Assembly (NCBI GenBank): GCA_028289445.1
Contig: JANQPO010000011.1
Location: 62,001 to 126,000 of the forward strand
Reading direction: 5' to 3'
Length of the DNA stretch: 64,000 bases
Origin: Tepidamorphaceae bacterium
GTDB lineage: Bacteria > Pseudomonadota > Alphaproteobacteria > Rhizobiales > JAKSCL01
The notes under the pieces were generated by a model that saw only the letters and a list, made by a program, of their open reading frames with translations, had not been told where the DNA came from and made no database searches. The position numbers and the translations under genes were made by a program. Below, piece after piece: positions 26,542-34,717 of the stretch. Position 1 is the first letter of the stretch. Every line of letters starts with the position of its first letter.

Positions 26542-27684
26542 ATGCGGCTCAGGCGGGCGGAGCCTGAGGACTGCGCCGCGCTGTCGGCCCTGGCTATGGC
26601 GTCCAAGGCCCACTGGGGCTATGACGACGCGTTCATGGCCGCTTGCCGCGAGGTTCTAACGATCCGGCCGGATCGGCTTGCGAACAACATCGTGGAGGTC
26701 GCGGAGGCTGACGGCCAACTGCTCGGTTTCTTCGAACTTGAAAACGGCTACGGCCTCGGCTCGGTCGAAAAGCTGTTCGTCGCGCCGCAATGGATCGGCA
26801 AAGGCATCGGCCGGCTCCTGTGGAACCGGATGATCGATTTGGCGCGCGCGGCCGGCACGCCCGTATTGGAGGTCGAATCTGACCCCGACGCGGAACTCTT
26901 TTACAAGGCAATGGGGATGCGGCGCGTCGGCGACCGCCCGTCGGAGGCAATCGCTGGGCGCCGTCTGCCTCTCTTGACGGGTTTCGTGCCGGGTACCGTC
27001 CTTGGGCCCGTGTCGTCGTTGGATCTTAAGGCCGGCGCCACATGGGATTATCCCACGCGGAATGCGACGGCGATCGCGGAAGAATGGACGCGCCAAACCG
27101 CTGCCAATCCAGCCCTTTATGACGGTCGAATGTTGATCTGCGTCGATTGGTCCTTCGAGGACGGACGCTTGAGCGGGCGGTTGGCCGAGGTCCCTTACTC
27201 GGCGTTCATCCATTGGCGCGATGCCGGATTTCCCGACCGTACCGCCGCGAACGTCTTCGGTTCAGCGGTCGTCATGTCCGCTGACGGTGCAATGATCTTG
27301 GGCCGCATGGCCGCTCACACGTCCAATGCCGATCTGATCTATCCGTTTGCCGGCTCGCTCGAACCGGCCGATATCGACCCCTTGGGCACGGTGCAAATCC
27401 GTGCGTCGGCGGTGCGTGAGCTGGCCGAAGAGTCGGGACTGGACGCGGAAAAGGCAACGCCCGGCGATCCGATTGCTGTCCGTGATGGCCCGCGTCTGAG
27501 CATCGCCTACCTGTTTCACTATACCGAAACAGCGAAGCAGCTCACGGCGAAAATCGAGACCGATCTTGCCCGGCAAGCCCAACCGGAGGTTTCCGAAGTT
27601 GTTGTGGTTCGCGGCCGATCGGACATCGACGCCGGACGAATGCCCGGTTATACGCAGGCCCTGATCGCCGAACTCTTGGATTGA
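26542..27684 (+). CDS. GNAT acetyltransferase-Nudix hydrolase fusion protein
   Basis: A 380-residue two-domain protein. Residues about 1-145 are a GNAT fold with the acetyl-CoA site IGKGIGRLLWNRMIDLA and the FYKAMGM end. Residues about 165-380 are Nudix-like, with VFGSAVVMSADGAMILGRM and the RELAEESG core of the Nudix box; the upstream Gly-x5-Glu half is degenerate. The substrates of both halves are unknown. It is 6 bp after ilvC and 7 bp before the PhzF-like gene, so probably co-transcribed with them. No frameshift or linker break suggests two genes. Confidence 0.82.
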   Translation: MRLRRAEPEDCAALSALAMASKAHWGYDDAFMAACREVLTIRPDRLANNIVEVAEADGQLLGFFELENGYGLGSVEKLFVAPQWIGKGIGRLLWNRMIDLARAAGTPVLEVESDPDAELFYKAMGMRRVGDRPSEAIAGRRLPLLTGFVPGTVLGPVSSLDLKAGATWDYPTRNATAIAEEWTRQTAANPALYDGRMLICVDWSFEDGRLSGRLAEVPYSAFIHWRDAGFPDRTAANVFGSAVVMSADGAMILGRMAAHTSNADLIYPFAGSLEPADIDPLGTVQIRASAVRELAEESGLDAEKATPGDPIAVRDGPRLSIAYLFHYTETAKQLTAKIETDLARQAQPEVSEVVVVRGRSDIDAGRMPGYTQALIAELLD

Positions 27685-27691
27685 TTCGCCG

Positions 27692-28606
27692 ATGACCCAC
27701 CGGTTTGCCACGCTGGACGTGTTCACCGATCAAGCTTTGGCCGGGAATCCGCTCGCCGTCGTCTTCGATGCCGACGATTTGACCGACGACGACATGCTGC
27801 GGATCGCGCGCGAGTTCAACCTGTCGGAGACCGTCTTCGTGCAGGCGCCGGAGAATCCAGTTCACAGCGCAAAGATTCGCATTTTTACACCGGGCGGCGA
27901 ACTGCCGTTTGCCGGGCATCCGACGGTTGGAACGGCAATTCTGCTTGCCATGGAGCGCGTTGGCGGCGCGACGACGAGCGAGACCGACTTGATCGTTGTC
28001 TTGGAGGAAAAGATCGGACCGGTGCGCGCCGCAGTGGTGCTGAAACCGGGTAAGCCGGGGTACGCCGTTTTCGACGTGCCGAAGAATGCGGTGGAAGTCA
28101 TCGGCGAGACGGATCGCGATCTGATCGCGGCGGCGCTGGGTCTGACCGGCCACGATATCGGCTTTGAAAACCATAGACCCACGCGCTTTTCCGCCGGCGT
28201 GCCCTTCACCTTCGTGCCGGTTGCCAATATCGACGCTATCCAAACGGTGGCGATTGACTCCGGCTCGTGGGATGCCGCGTTTGGCGCGGACGAGCACAAG
28301 GCGGCTTTGGTTTACTGCCGTGAAACCGTGGCCAATGCCCATCACTTTCACGCACGCATGTTCTCGCCTGGCATGGGAATTGGCGAGGATCCGGCCACTG
28401 GCGCGGCCGCGGCCGCGTTTGCCGGTGTCATCACGCGTTTCGATAGCCCGCCCGATGGAACGCATCGCTATGTTCTTGAGCAGGGCTTCGAAATGGGCCG
28501 GCCGAGCATCATCCATTTGGAAGTCGACATCGAAGGCGGCGGGCTCGACGCCGTTCGCATTGGCGGCCATGCCGTACGGCTGATGGACGGGACGATTGCC
28601 ATTTGA
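27692..28606 (+). CDS. PhzF family isomerase/epimerase-like protein
   Basis: A 304-residue member of the PhzF (diaminopimelate-epimerase fold) family. Features are the amino-terminal LDVFTDQALAGNPLAVV, the catalytic Glu in FNLSETVFV, FTPGGELPFAGHPTVGTA and GEDPATGAAAAAFAGV. Family members catalyse isomerisation or proton shifts; most chromosomal copies are uncharacterised, and this is not evidence for phenazine production. ATG 27692. Confidence 0.9.
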   Translation: MTHRFATLDVFTDQALAGNPLAVVFDADDLTDDDMLRIAREFNLSETVFVQAPENPVHSAKIRIFTPGGELPFAGHPTVGTAILLAMERVGGATTSETDLIVVLEEKIGPVRAAVVLKPGKPGYAVFDVPKNAVEVIGETDRDLIAAALGLTGHDIGFENHRPTRFSAGVPFTFVPVANIDAIQTVAIDSGSWDAAFGADEHKAALVYCRETVANAHHFHARMFSPGMGIGEDPATGAAAAAFAGVITRFDSPPDGTHRYVLEQGFEMGRPSIIHLEVDIEGGGLDAVRIGGHAVRLMDGTIAI

Positions 28607-28775
28607 TGTTGCCCGAACCGGCGGCGGTTTACGATCCGTTGACCATAAAGGTGATTGAATCGTCGGGCCGATCGCGCTGGCATGGGGTTGTCGCCAGCGA
28701 CCGGCTGCGGTAAGACGCAATTGCGCCTGTCTCGTGGAGATGGGCCCTGACACGAACGAGGCAGCGAAAGACCGG

Positions 28776-28883
28776 ATGATGTGCCAACTGGCCGATAGTT
28801 CCGTCTTAGACGTTTCGCCCGCGCGCGGTGCGCGCCGGCCGCTGCCGCGTCTGCTCGACCTCCTTCTCCTTACCAGCCCCTGA
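28776..28883 (+). CDS. leu leader peptide (Leu-rich)
   Basis: A 35-codon open frame starting at tandem ATGs (28776 and 28779) and ending TGA at 28881-28883, immediately upstream of leuA. Nine residues are Leu, including LLDLLLL (28851-28871), and one uses the rare TTA codon. The layout is typical of a leucine-sensing leader peptide. The ribosome site is weak (GCGAAAGA). Of the rest of the 28607-28982 gap, 28607-28775 shows nothing recognisable. Confidence 0.72.
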   Translation: MMCQLADSSVLDVSPARGARRPLPRLLDLLLLTSP

Positions 28884-28980
28884 GCGCTGGCGGGTCGCCT
28901 TATGCGACCGGGCATTCAGGGGTGCGCAGCCGAACAGAACGGACAAGCCGCCTGATGCGCGGCTGGCATAAGGACAAGGA
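28861..28980 (+). promoter_or_regulatory. Candidate leuA attenuation structure
   Basis: The Leu codon tract TCCTTCTCCTTA (28861-28872) is complementary at 11 of 12 positions to TAAGGACAAGGA (28969-28980), which contains the leuA ribosome site. Between them lie a large hairpin, CCCCTGA (28877-28883, covering the leader stop) with TCAGGGG (28916-28922) enclosing GGTCGC/GCGACC, and a second stem AGCCGC/GCGGCT (28946-28964). No T-run terminator is present. Translational rather than transcriptional attenuation is therefore suggested (inference). Confidence 0.55.
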
Positions 28981-28982
28981 CC

Positions 28983-30548
28983 ATGAACCAATCAGCTGAA
29001 ACAGTTGCGGATCGAGACCGCATCGTAATCTTCGACACCACGTTGCGCGATGGCGAGCAGTCGCCCGGCGCGACGATGACTTTCGAGGAGAAGCTTCAGG
29101 TCGCCGAAGTGCTCGACTCAATGGGCGTCGACATCATTGAGGCCGGCTTCCCGATCGCCTCGCAGGGCGATTTCGAGGCGGTCTCCACAATCGCCGAGCG
29201 CGCCAAGAACGCCGTCATCGCAGGGCTGGCGCGGGCCATTCCGGCCGATATCGACCGTGCCGGAGAGGCCGTGAGAAAGGCCAAACGGGGCCGCATCCAC
29301 ACTTTTGTGTCGACCTCGCCGATCCATCTGGAACACCAGATGCGCAAGTCGCAGGACGAAGTCCTGGAGATCGTCACCCAGACGGTGACACAGGCACGTA
29401 ACCTCATCGACGATGTGGAGTGGTCCGGCATGGACGCGACGCGGACGCCGGTGGACTTTCTGTGCCGCTGCGTTGAAGCGGCGATCAAGGCCGGCGCCAC
29501 GACCATCAACATCCCCGACACCGTCGGCTACTGCGTGCCGGAAGAATTCGGCGCCCTGATCCGCACAATTCGTGAGACAGTGCCGGGCGCCGACAAGGTC
29601 GTACTTTCAACCCATTGCCACAACGATCTGGGCTTGGCGGTCGCCAACACGATCGCCGGCATTGAGGCCGGCGCACGCCAGGTGGAATGCACGATCAACG
29701 GTATCGGCGAGCGGGCGGGCAATGCGGCGTTGGAGGAGATCGTCATGGCGATCAAGACCCGTGGCGACGTCTTGCCGTATGCCACGAACATCGACACGAC
29801 CCGCCTGACCCGGGCATCGAAGCTGGTCGCCGCCGTCACATCCTTCCCTGTGCAGTACAACAAGGCGATTGTCGGCAAGAACGCGTTTGCCCATGAATCC
29901 GGTATCCATCAGGACGGCATGCTGAAACATGCCTCGACCTACGAGATCATGACGCCGGAATCGGTCGGCGTCGTGGAGTCATCGCTGGTCATGGGCAAGC
30001 ACTCCGGCCGCCACGCCTTCGCCGAGAAACTGAAGTCCTTGGGCTACGAACTCGGCGACAACGCCTTTCAGGATGCGTTCCGCCGCTTCAAGGACTTGGC
30101 TGACCGCAAGAAGCATGTCTTCGACGAGGACATCGAGGCGCTGGTCGACGACGAGATGGCGCACGGCGCCGATCGCTTCAAGGTCGTCGCGCTGACCGTG
30201 ATCGCCGGTACCGGCGGCCCGCAAAAGGCGACCATCACATTGGACGTCGATGGCCAGCACGTCACCAAGGAGGCGACCGGCGACGGCCCGGTCGACGCCA
30301 CGTTCAAGGCGATCAAAGATATTGTCGGCGAGGGGCCGCAACTGATGCTCTATCAGGTGTCGGCGGTGACCGAGGGAACCGATGCCCAAGCCGAGGTCTC
30401 CGTGCGGCTCGCCGAGGACGGCTATTCCGTGACTGGGAAGGGGGCTGACACCGACACGCTTGTTGCGTCTGCGCGGGCCTATGTCAGCGCCTACAATCGT
30501 CTGATGGTCAAACGGTCGCGGTCGTCTGGAGCTCTGAAAGCATCATGA
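28983..30548 (+). CDS. leuA: 2-isopropylmalate synthase
   Basis: A 521-residue enzyme of the DRE-TIM family, condensing acetyl-CoA with 2-oxoisovalerate, the committed step to leucine. IFDTTLRDGEQSPG lies near the start, with HCHNDLGLAVAN and the GIGERAGNAALEEIVMA motifs in the catalytic barrel. The carboxy-terminal 130 residues form the regulatory (Leu feedback) domain. ATG 28983 follows AAGGACAAGGA. A Leu-rich leader peptide lies upstream, and a perfect 20-bp palindrome follows the stop. Confidence 0.96.
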   Translation: MNQSAETVADRDRIVIFDTTLRDGEQSPGATMTFEEKLQVAEVLDSMGVDIIEAGFPIASQGDFEAVSTIAERAKNAVIAGLARAIPADIDRAGEAVRKAKRGRIHTFVSTSPIHLEHQMRKSQDEVLEIVTQTVTQARNLIDDVEWSGMDATRTPVDFLCRCVEAAIKAGATTINIPDTVGYCVPEEFGALIRTIRETVPGADKVVLSTHCHNDLGLAVANTIAGIEAGARQVECTINGIGERAGNAALEEIVMAIKTRGDVLPYATNIDTTRLTRASKLVAAVTSFPVQYNKAIVGKNAFAHESGIHQDGMLKHASTYEIMTPESVGVVESSLVMGKHSGRHAFAEKLKSLGYELGDNAFQDAFRRFKDLADRKKHVFDEDIEALVDDEMAHGADRFKVVALTVIAGTGGPQKATITLDVDGQHVTKEATGDGPVDATFKAIKDIVGEGPQLMLYQVSAVTEGTDAQAEVSVRLAEDGYSVTGKGADTDTLVASARAYVSAYNRLMVKRSRSSGALKAS

Positions 30549-30560
30549 GCGCATGATGGT

Positions 30561-30580
30561 GGCGCCCACTAGTGGGCGCC
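30561..30580. terminator. Perfect 20-bp palindrome between convergent genes
   Basis: GGCGCCCACTAGTGGGCGCC (30561-30580) is fully self-complementary and lies 12 bp after the leuA stop and 6 bp before the end of the converging small gene. It is probably a bidirectional transcription end structure. There is no T-run on the plus strand. Confidence 0.5.
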
Positions 30581-30586
30581 GCCAAT

Positions 30587-30844
30587 CTAATGCTCGCTCT
30601 CGTCCAGTTCAGCCAAGGCGGATTGGCAATAGCGGACCGTGTGATCGGCGATCATACGCGCCCCGCCATAATCCGGCACGGCCTGGCGTGCTGCCAACGC
30701 GGCGAGTTCGTGAGACAGGCGCATCAAGCGATATAAGACCTGGCGCGGGTCCGAGTCCTCGGTTTTTTCGCCGGTCGGTGAAATAATATCGGGCTCGTCG
30801 AGTTCGACGATTTCCGATTTTTCTTCCTGGTTACTTTGGGTCAA
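30587..30844 (-). CDS. Small acidic protein of unknown function
   Basis: I do not recognise this gene. It encodes 85 residues with an acidic disordered-looking amino half (about 1-32) and a helical carboxy half (RQVLYRLMRLSHELAALAAR and RMIADHTVRYCQSALAELDE). The start used is TTG 30844, with AAAGGAC about 9 nt upstream; no ATG gives the full helix region. Codon usage looks coding. Converges on leuA. Confidence 0.5.
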   Translation of the reverse strand: MTQSNQEEKSEIVELDEPDIISPTGEKTEDSDPRQVLYRLMRLSHELAALAARQAVPDYGGARMIADHTVRYCQSALAELDESEH

Positions 30845-31018
30845 TTGAGGCGTGTCCTTTGATGGTCAACGTGAGGTCGACGCAATAAAGCCCACTGCAC
30901 TGAAATGCGAACAAGACGTAACGTAAGCTGCCGCAACGGTATGAATCTATTCTAAGGCGCTGTTGTAGTAAAGCAACGAACGGGGATCACAGTTGCGCGA
31001 CGGGCCTGTGATTGGTCC

Positions 31019-31047
31019 TTGCGCTGGCCAGGGCCGGCCGCTATAGC
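31019..31047 (+). promoter_or_regulatory. Promoter of tRNA-Lys
   Basis: TTGCGC (31019-31024), 17-bp spacer, TATAGC (31042-31047), placing +1 about 4 nt before the mature tRNA. The preceding 30845-31018 has no gene. Confidence 0.65.
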
Positions 31048-31057
31048 GTTGCGCCGC

Positions 31058-31133
<76 letters not shown>

Positions 31134-31140
31134 AATACCA

Positions 31141-31183
31141 AAAGGAAATCAATCGATTAGCGTTTCGGTTGATTTCCTTTTTC
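31141..31183 (+). terminator. Terminator after tRNA-Lys
   Basis: AAAGGAAATCAA (31141-31152) pairs perfectly with TTGATTTCCTTT (31169-31180), followed by TT and a T-rich tail. Confidence 0.85.
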
Positions 31184-31292
31184 GTTTTCGGGTGCCGTGC
31201 GCACCACTTGCTTGGTCAAAGGCTGCGACAACGAACGCAGGCCCGCTGTGTTCGAACCCAAAACGCACTGATCAAGCGAGCGGCTGCGCCGC

Positions 31293-31634
31293 CTAAACGC
31301 GCGCTCTAATCGGATACCGATCCGGCTCCTCGAATACGTCAATCGCCAGGCTGCCGGCCTTCAGCTTCGCAGCATGTGGCGTTCCTGCGGGGATGTCCCA
31401 ACTGTCACCGGGACCATAGCTGCGCGTTTCGCCATCGATCGTGAGTTCGAGGCTGCCGTGAATCAGCGTTCCCCACTGCGCACCATGTTGGTGCTCGGGT
31501 AATTCTATGTCCTTGTGAATGTGGAAGAAGACGACCAGTGCCCCATCGGAGCGCACGGCAGATGTCGTTACGGCGTCCTCCGGGAACGGGATGTCCAGAG
31601 ACGGTTGGGACTGAATGAATTTCGGAAAGTTCAT
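31293..31634 (-). CDS. Cupin domain protein
   Basis: A 113-residue single-domain cupin. Motif 1 is HIHKDIELPEHQHGAQWGTLIHG and motif 2 PGDSWDIPAGTPHAAKL, both with the expected metal-binding His residues. ATG 31634 is supported by GGAGG 4-5 nt upstream. A longer in-frame reading exists, but its amino-terminal part resembles the tail of another protein family (see the pseudogene at 31641-31784). The ligand is unknown. Confidence 0.8.
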   Translation of the reverse strand: MNFPKFIQSQPSLDIPFPEDAVTTSAVRSDGALVVFFHIHKDIELPEHQHGAQWGTLIHGSLELTIDGETRSYGPGDSWDIPAGTPHAAKLKAGSLAIDVFEEPDRYPIRARV

Positions 31635-31640
31635 AGGGCC

Positions 31641-31784
31641 TCCGAGACCTAAGTGATCGAAATGACTTTCCCGCGTTGCCGTTTGAAGCACAAGGTCATG
31701 GGCTCTCGCGGCATCGCTGAGGGGGAGTTCTCGACCCACTTTGGGTTTGATCGTTCCTTCCGTCAACGCGACTGCCGCCGCAGC
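31641..31784 (-). pseudogene. Vestigial carboxy terminus of a quinone-oxidoreductase-like MDR protein
   Basis: Reading in frame just after the EamA stop codon gives VALTEGTIKPKVGRELPLSD followed by AARAHDLVL. This is the typical last segment of zinc-type NADPH:quinone oxidoreductases (IKPxxGRxFPLxxAAEAHRxL). No amino-terminal remainder or good start with a ribosome site is present. It looks like a deletion remnant between the transporter and the cupin genes. A TTG at 31766 could still start a 157-residue fusion with the cupin. Confidence 0.5.
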
Positions 31785-32654
31785 TTAGGAGCGTCCAACC
31801 CGGCTTCGCTGCCCGATGGCGACGACCGCAACGACAAGCAGGGCCGCGAGCCAGGTTTCAGCATCGATGGTTTCGCCGAGAATCGCGGCCGACAACACGA
31901 TCGTGACGAATGTGATGAAGAGCATGAGCTGGCCGATGCGCGCCACGCCGCCCATCGCCAGCGCCGCGTTCCAGAAGAAGAAGCCGACAAACTGGCTGAA
32001 GACGGCGGTGTAGCCGAAGCCGGCCCAGGCCGCGGCCGATGCCGACCAGTCGATCCGCGACCAGGTCATCGCGACGGCGGCCACGGAGAAGGGAAGGGCG
32101 ATTACCAGTGTCCAGGAAATCACCTCCCAGCCCGGCATCTTGCCCGCCATGCGTCCGGAGATTGCGTAGCCCGTCGCGGCACTTGCCACTGCGCCAAGCA
32201 ACAAGATATCGCCCCATTGAAGCCGTCCACCGCCGTCGCGTAACGCGAAGGCGACGACGATGACGCTGCCGAGAACCGCACATAGCCAGAAGACGACGCT
32301 CGGGCGTTCCCGGTTGAGTGCGGCGCCAGCCATCGCGGTCGCCAATGGCAACAAGCCCGTCACAACGCCACCATGGGCCGCCGGCACCGTCGTCATGGCG
32401 ACAGCCGTCAGGACCGGCCAGCCGAGCGTGATGAAGAGTGCGATCAACGCGAAGTCGCCCAAATGCCCGCGCGGAAACGGTCGACGCATGACGAGCACTG
32501 TCGCGCTGGCGAGGACGCCCGCCACAAGGGCGCGCCCTGCGGTTGCCGCATAGGGGTCGATTTCGGCGACGGCCAACCGGGTCATCGGCAGCGTGGCGCC
32601 AAAGATGACGACGCCGGTCAGTCCTAGAAGGATGGCTAATATTTGACGATTCAT
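31785..32654 (-). CDS. EamA/DMT family transporter
   Basis: A 289-residue membrane protein with about ten transmembrane helices in two EamA repeats of the drug/metabolite transporter superfamily. It begins MNRQILAILLGLTGVVIFGATLPMTRLA and includes MTTVPAAHGGVVTGLLPL at the end of repeat 1. It is probably an exporter of a small metabolite; the substrate is unknown. ATG 32654. Its TAA stop is in the same frame as the oxidoreductase remnant that follows. Confidence 0.88.
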   Translation of the reverse strand: MNRQILAILLGLTGVVIFGATLPMTRLAVAEIDPYAATAGRALVAGVLASATVLVMRRPFPRGHLGDFALIALFITLGWPVLTAVAMTTVPAAHGGVVTGLLPLATAMAGAALNRERPSVVFWLCAVLGSVIVVAFALRDGGGRLQWGDILLLGAVASAATGYAISGRMAGKMPGWEVISWTLVIALPFSVAAVAMTWSRIDWSASAAAWAGFGYTAVFSQFVGFFFWNAALAMGGVARIGQLMLFITFVTIVLSAAILGETIDAETWLAALLVVAVVAIGQRSRVGRS

Positions 32655-32762
32655 GGGTGGGACAGCACAACGGATGACCGGACCTTATGAGACCTGTGGG
32701 CGAAAGGACAGGCGCAAACATCGCCTCTTAAATAGACGACGGGATTCGCCTACATTGCTGGC

Positions 32763-33479
32763 ATGTCGATCTGGGGAAAAATCGGCGGCGCCGCGGCGGG
32801 TTTGGCCTTCGGCGGACCGATCGGCGCATTGGTTGGGGCGGTTGCCGGCCATTTCATGGTCGACCGAAATTCTCAGCCAGAAAAGGGTGACCGCAAACGA
32901 ATCGCCTTCACGATCGGTGTGATCGCGCTCGGCGCCAAGATGGCGAAAGCCGACGGTGTGGTCACGTCGGACGAAATCACTGCTTTCCGCGAGGTCTTCC
33001 ACGTTCCCGCCGCCGACATGAAAAACGTCGCGCGCGTCTTCAATCTAGCCAAGCAGGACGTACGCGGCTACGAGGCTTATGCGATCCAGCTCAAGGACCT
33101 CTTCAAGGAGGATCCGGTGGTGTTGGAAGACGTGCTCGACGGTCTATTTCACATCGCCAAAGCCGATGGCGTCGTGCACGAGGCGGAAGCAGATTATCTT
33201 GAGTCGGTCGCCATGTTCTTCGGCTTTTCTGAGACCGATTACGGCCGCATCCGTGCCCGCCATGTTGTTGACGAGGCCGACCCCTATCTCATTTTGGGTG
33301 TCGAACGGGAGATGAGCGACGATGCCATCAAGGCCCACTATCGCAAGCTCGTGGCGGAGAACCACCCGGACCGGCTGATCGCCCGCGGCGTGCCGGAGGA
33401 GTTCATCGCGATCGCTACGGAAAAAATCGCGGCGATCAATGCCGCCTACGATCAGATCGAAAAGGAGCGCGGGCTTTGA
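32763..33479 (+). CDS. DjlA-like co-chaperone (TerB + J domain)
   Basis: A 238-residue DnaJ-family protein. A Gly/Ala-rich amino terminus (GGAAAGLAFGGPIGALVGAVAGHF) resembles the DjlA membrane anchor. A TerB domain follows (about 45-165, with two AKADGVV repeats), then a carboxy-terminal J domain (about 173-238) with HPD at 201-203. It stimulates DnaK ATPase at the inner membrane (family knowledge). ATG 32763. Its stop overlaps the TTG start of the amidase gene. Confidence 0.88.
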   Translation: MSIWGKIGGAAAGLAFGGPIGALVGAVAGHFMVDRNSQPEKGDRKRIAFTIGVIALGAKMAKADGVVTSDEITAFREVFHVPAADMKNVARVFNLAKQDVRGYEAYAIQLKDLFKEDPVVLEDVLDGLFHIAKADGVVHEAEADYLESVAMFFGFSETDYGRIRARHVVDEADPYLILGVEREMSDDAIKAHYRKLVAENHPDRLIARGVPEEFIAIATEKIAAINAAYDQIEKERGL

Positions 33480-34267
33480 ACGACGGTCGGGCCGGTGCCA
33501 TCCACGAAGCCGACAGCGGGTCCGTCGACGCCTATGTGCCGTCGCCGAACCATGGCGAGCGGCGTGACGGCGCTAATATCGATACGCTCATTTTGCACTA
33601 TACCGGCATGCCGGACGCCCAGCAGTCCTGTGATTGGCTATGCAATCCGGACAGCGAGGTGTCGTGTCATTACTTCGTCTTTGAGGATGGTCGGATCGCG
33701 CAGCTTGTTCCCGAGGATCGACGCGCGTGGCACGCCGGCGCCAGCTTTTGGGCGGGCGACACCGACATCAACTCACGATCGATCGGTATCGAGATCGCCA
33801 ATCCCGGGCCGCCCGATGGTGAACCCGGATATCCCGACGCACAGATCGAGGCGCTCATCGCTCTATGCCGCGACATCGTCGATCGCAATGCGATCCCGGC
33901 GAGCCGTGTGCTTGCCCATTCCGACGTCGCGCCGGCACGTAAATGCGATCCGGGCGAGAAGTTTCCGTGGGATCGACTCGCTAGTGCCGGCATCGGCCAC
34001 TGGACCGAGCCAGAACCCGTCGGCGGCGGCGAGTTCATGCAGGAAGGCGATGTCGGTCAGCCGGTCGAGGCCCTGCAGGCCATGCTTGCTCACTACGGAT
34101 ATGGCGTCGACATCACCGGCACCTTCGACTCCACGACACGCGAGGTCGTCACCGCGTTTCAGCGCCATTTCCGACCGGCACAGGTCGACGGCGTCGCCGA
34201 TCGTTCAACCGTCACGACGCTCTACCGATTGTCCCAGACGAGGGCGGATTTAAGCGTTCCCACTTGA
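33476..34267 (+). CDS. N-acetylmuramoyl-L-alanine amidase, AmiD-like
   Basis: A 263-residue Amidase_2 enzyme plus a peptidoglycan-binding domain. Zn-ligand motifs are LILHYTGM, the SCHYFV segment, WHAG, GIEIANPG and HSDVAPARKCDPGEKFPW. Residues about 195-255 form a PG_binding_1 domain (MQEGDVGQPVEALQAMLAHYGYG). The start is TTG 33476, supported by AAGGAG 8 nt upstream and the overlap with the djlA-like stop; no alternative ATG precedes the catalytic domain. No signal peptide is evident, so it may be cytoplasmic recycling (AmpD-like). Confidence 0.86.
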   Translation: MNDGRAGAIHEADSGSVDAYVPSPNHGERRDGANIDTLILHYTGMPDAQQSCDWLCNPDSEVSCHYFVFEDGRIAQLVPEDRRAWHAGASFWAGDTDINSRSIGIEIANPGPPDGEPGYPDAQIEALIALCRDIVDRNAIPASRVLAHSDVAPARKCDPGEKFPWDRLASAGIGHWTEPEPVGGGEFMQEGDVGQPVEALQAMLAHYGYGVDITGTFDSTTREVVTAFQRHFRPAQVDGVADRSTVTTLYRLSQTRADLSVPT

Positions 34268-34294
34268 CGGAATGCGGATCGATCCTGACATGAT
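34264..34294 (+). promoter_or_regulatory. Candidate rnpB promoter
   Basis: TTGACG at 34264-34269 (overlapping the amidase stop) and a weak -10 within 34287-34294. It is correctly placed for transcription of the RNase P RNA from about 34300. Confidence 0.45.
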
Positions 34295-34297
34295 AGG

Positions 34298-34674
<377 letters not shown>

Positions 34675-34717
34675 ACGCGTCAATCGAGGGCGCGGCGTCT
34701 AGGCGCGACCGTTAGCC

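Noticed and set aside
27692..28606. PhzF-like gene as evidence for phenazine biosynthesis
   Set aside because: No other phz genes are present; chromosomal PhzF-family proteins are common and mostly unrelated to phenazines.
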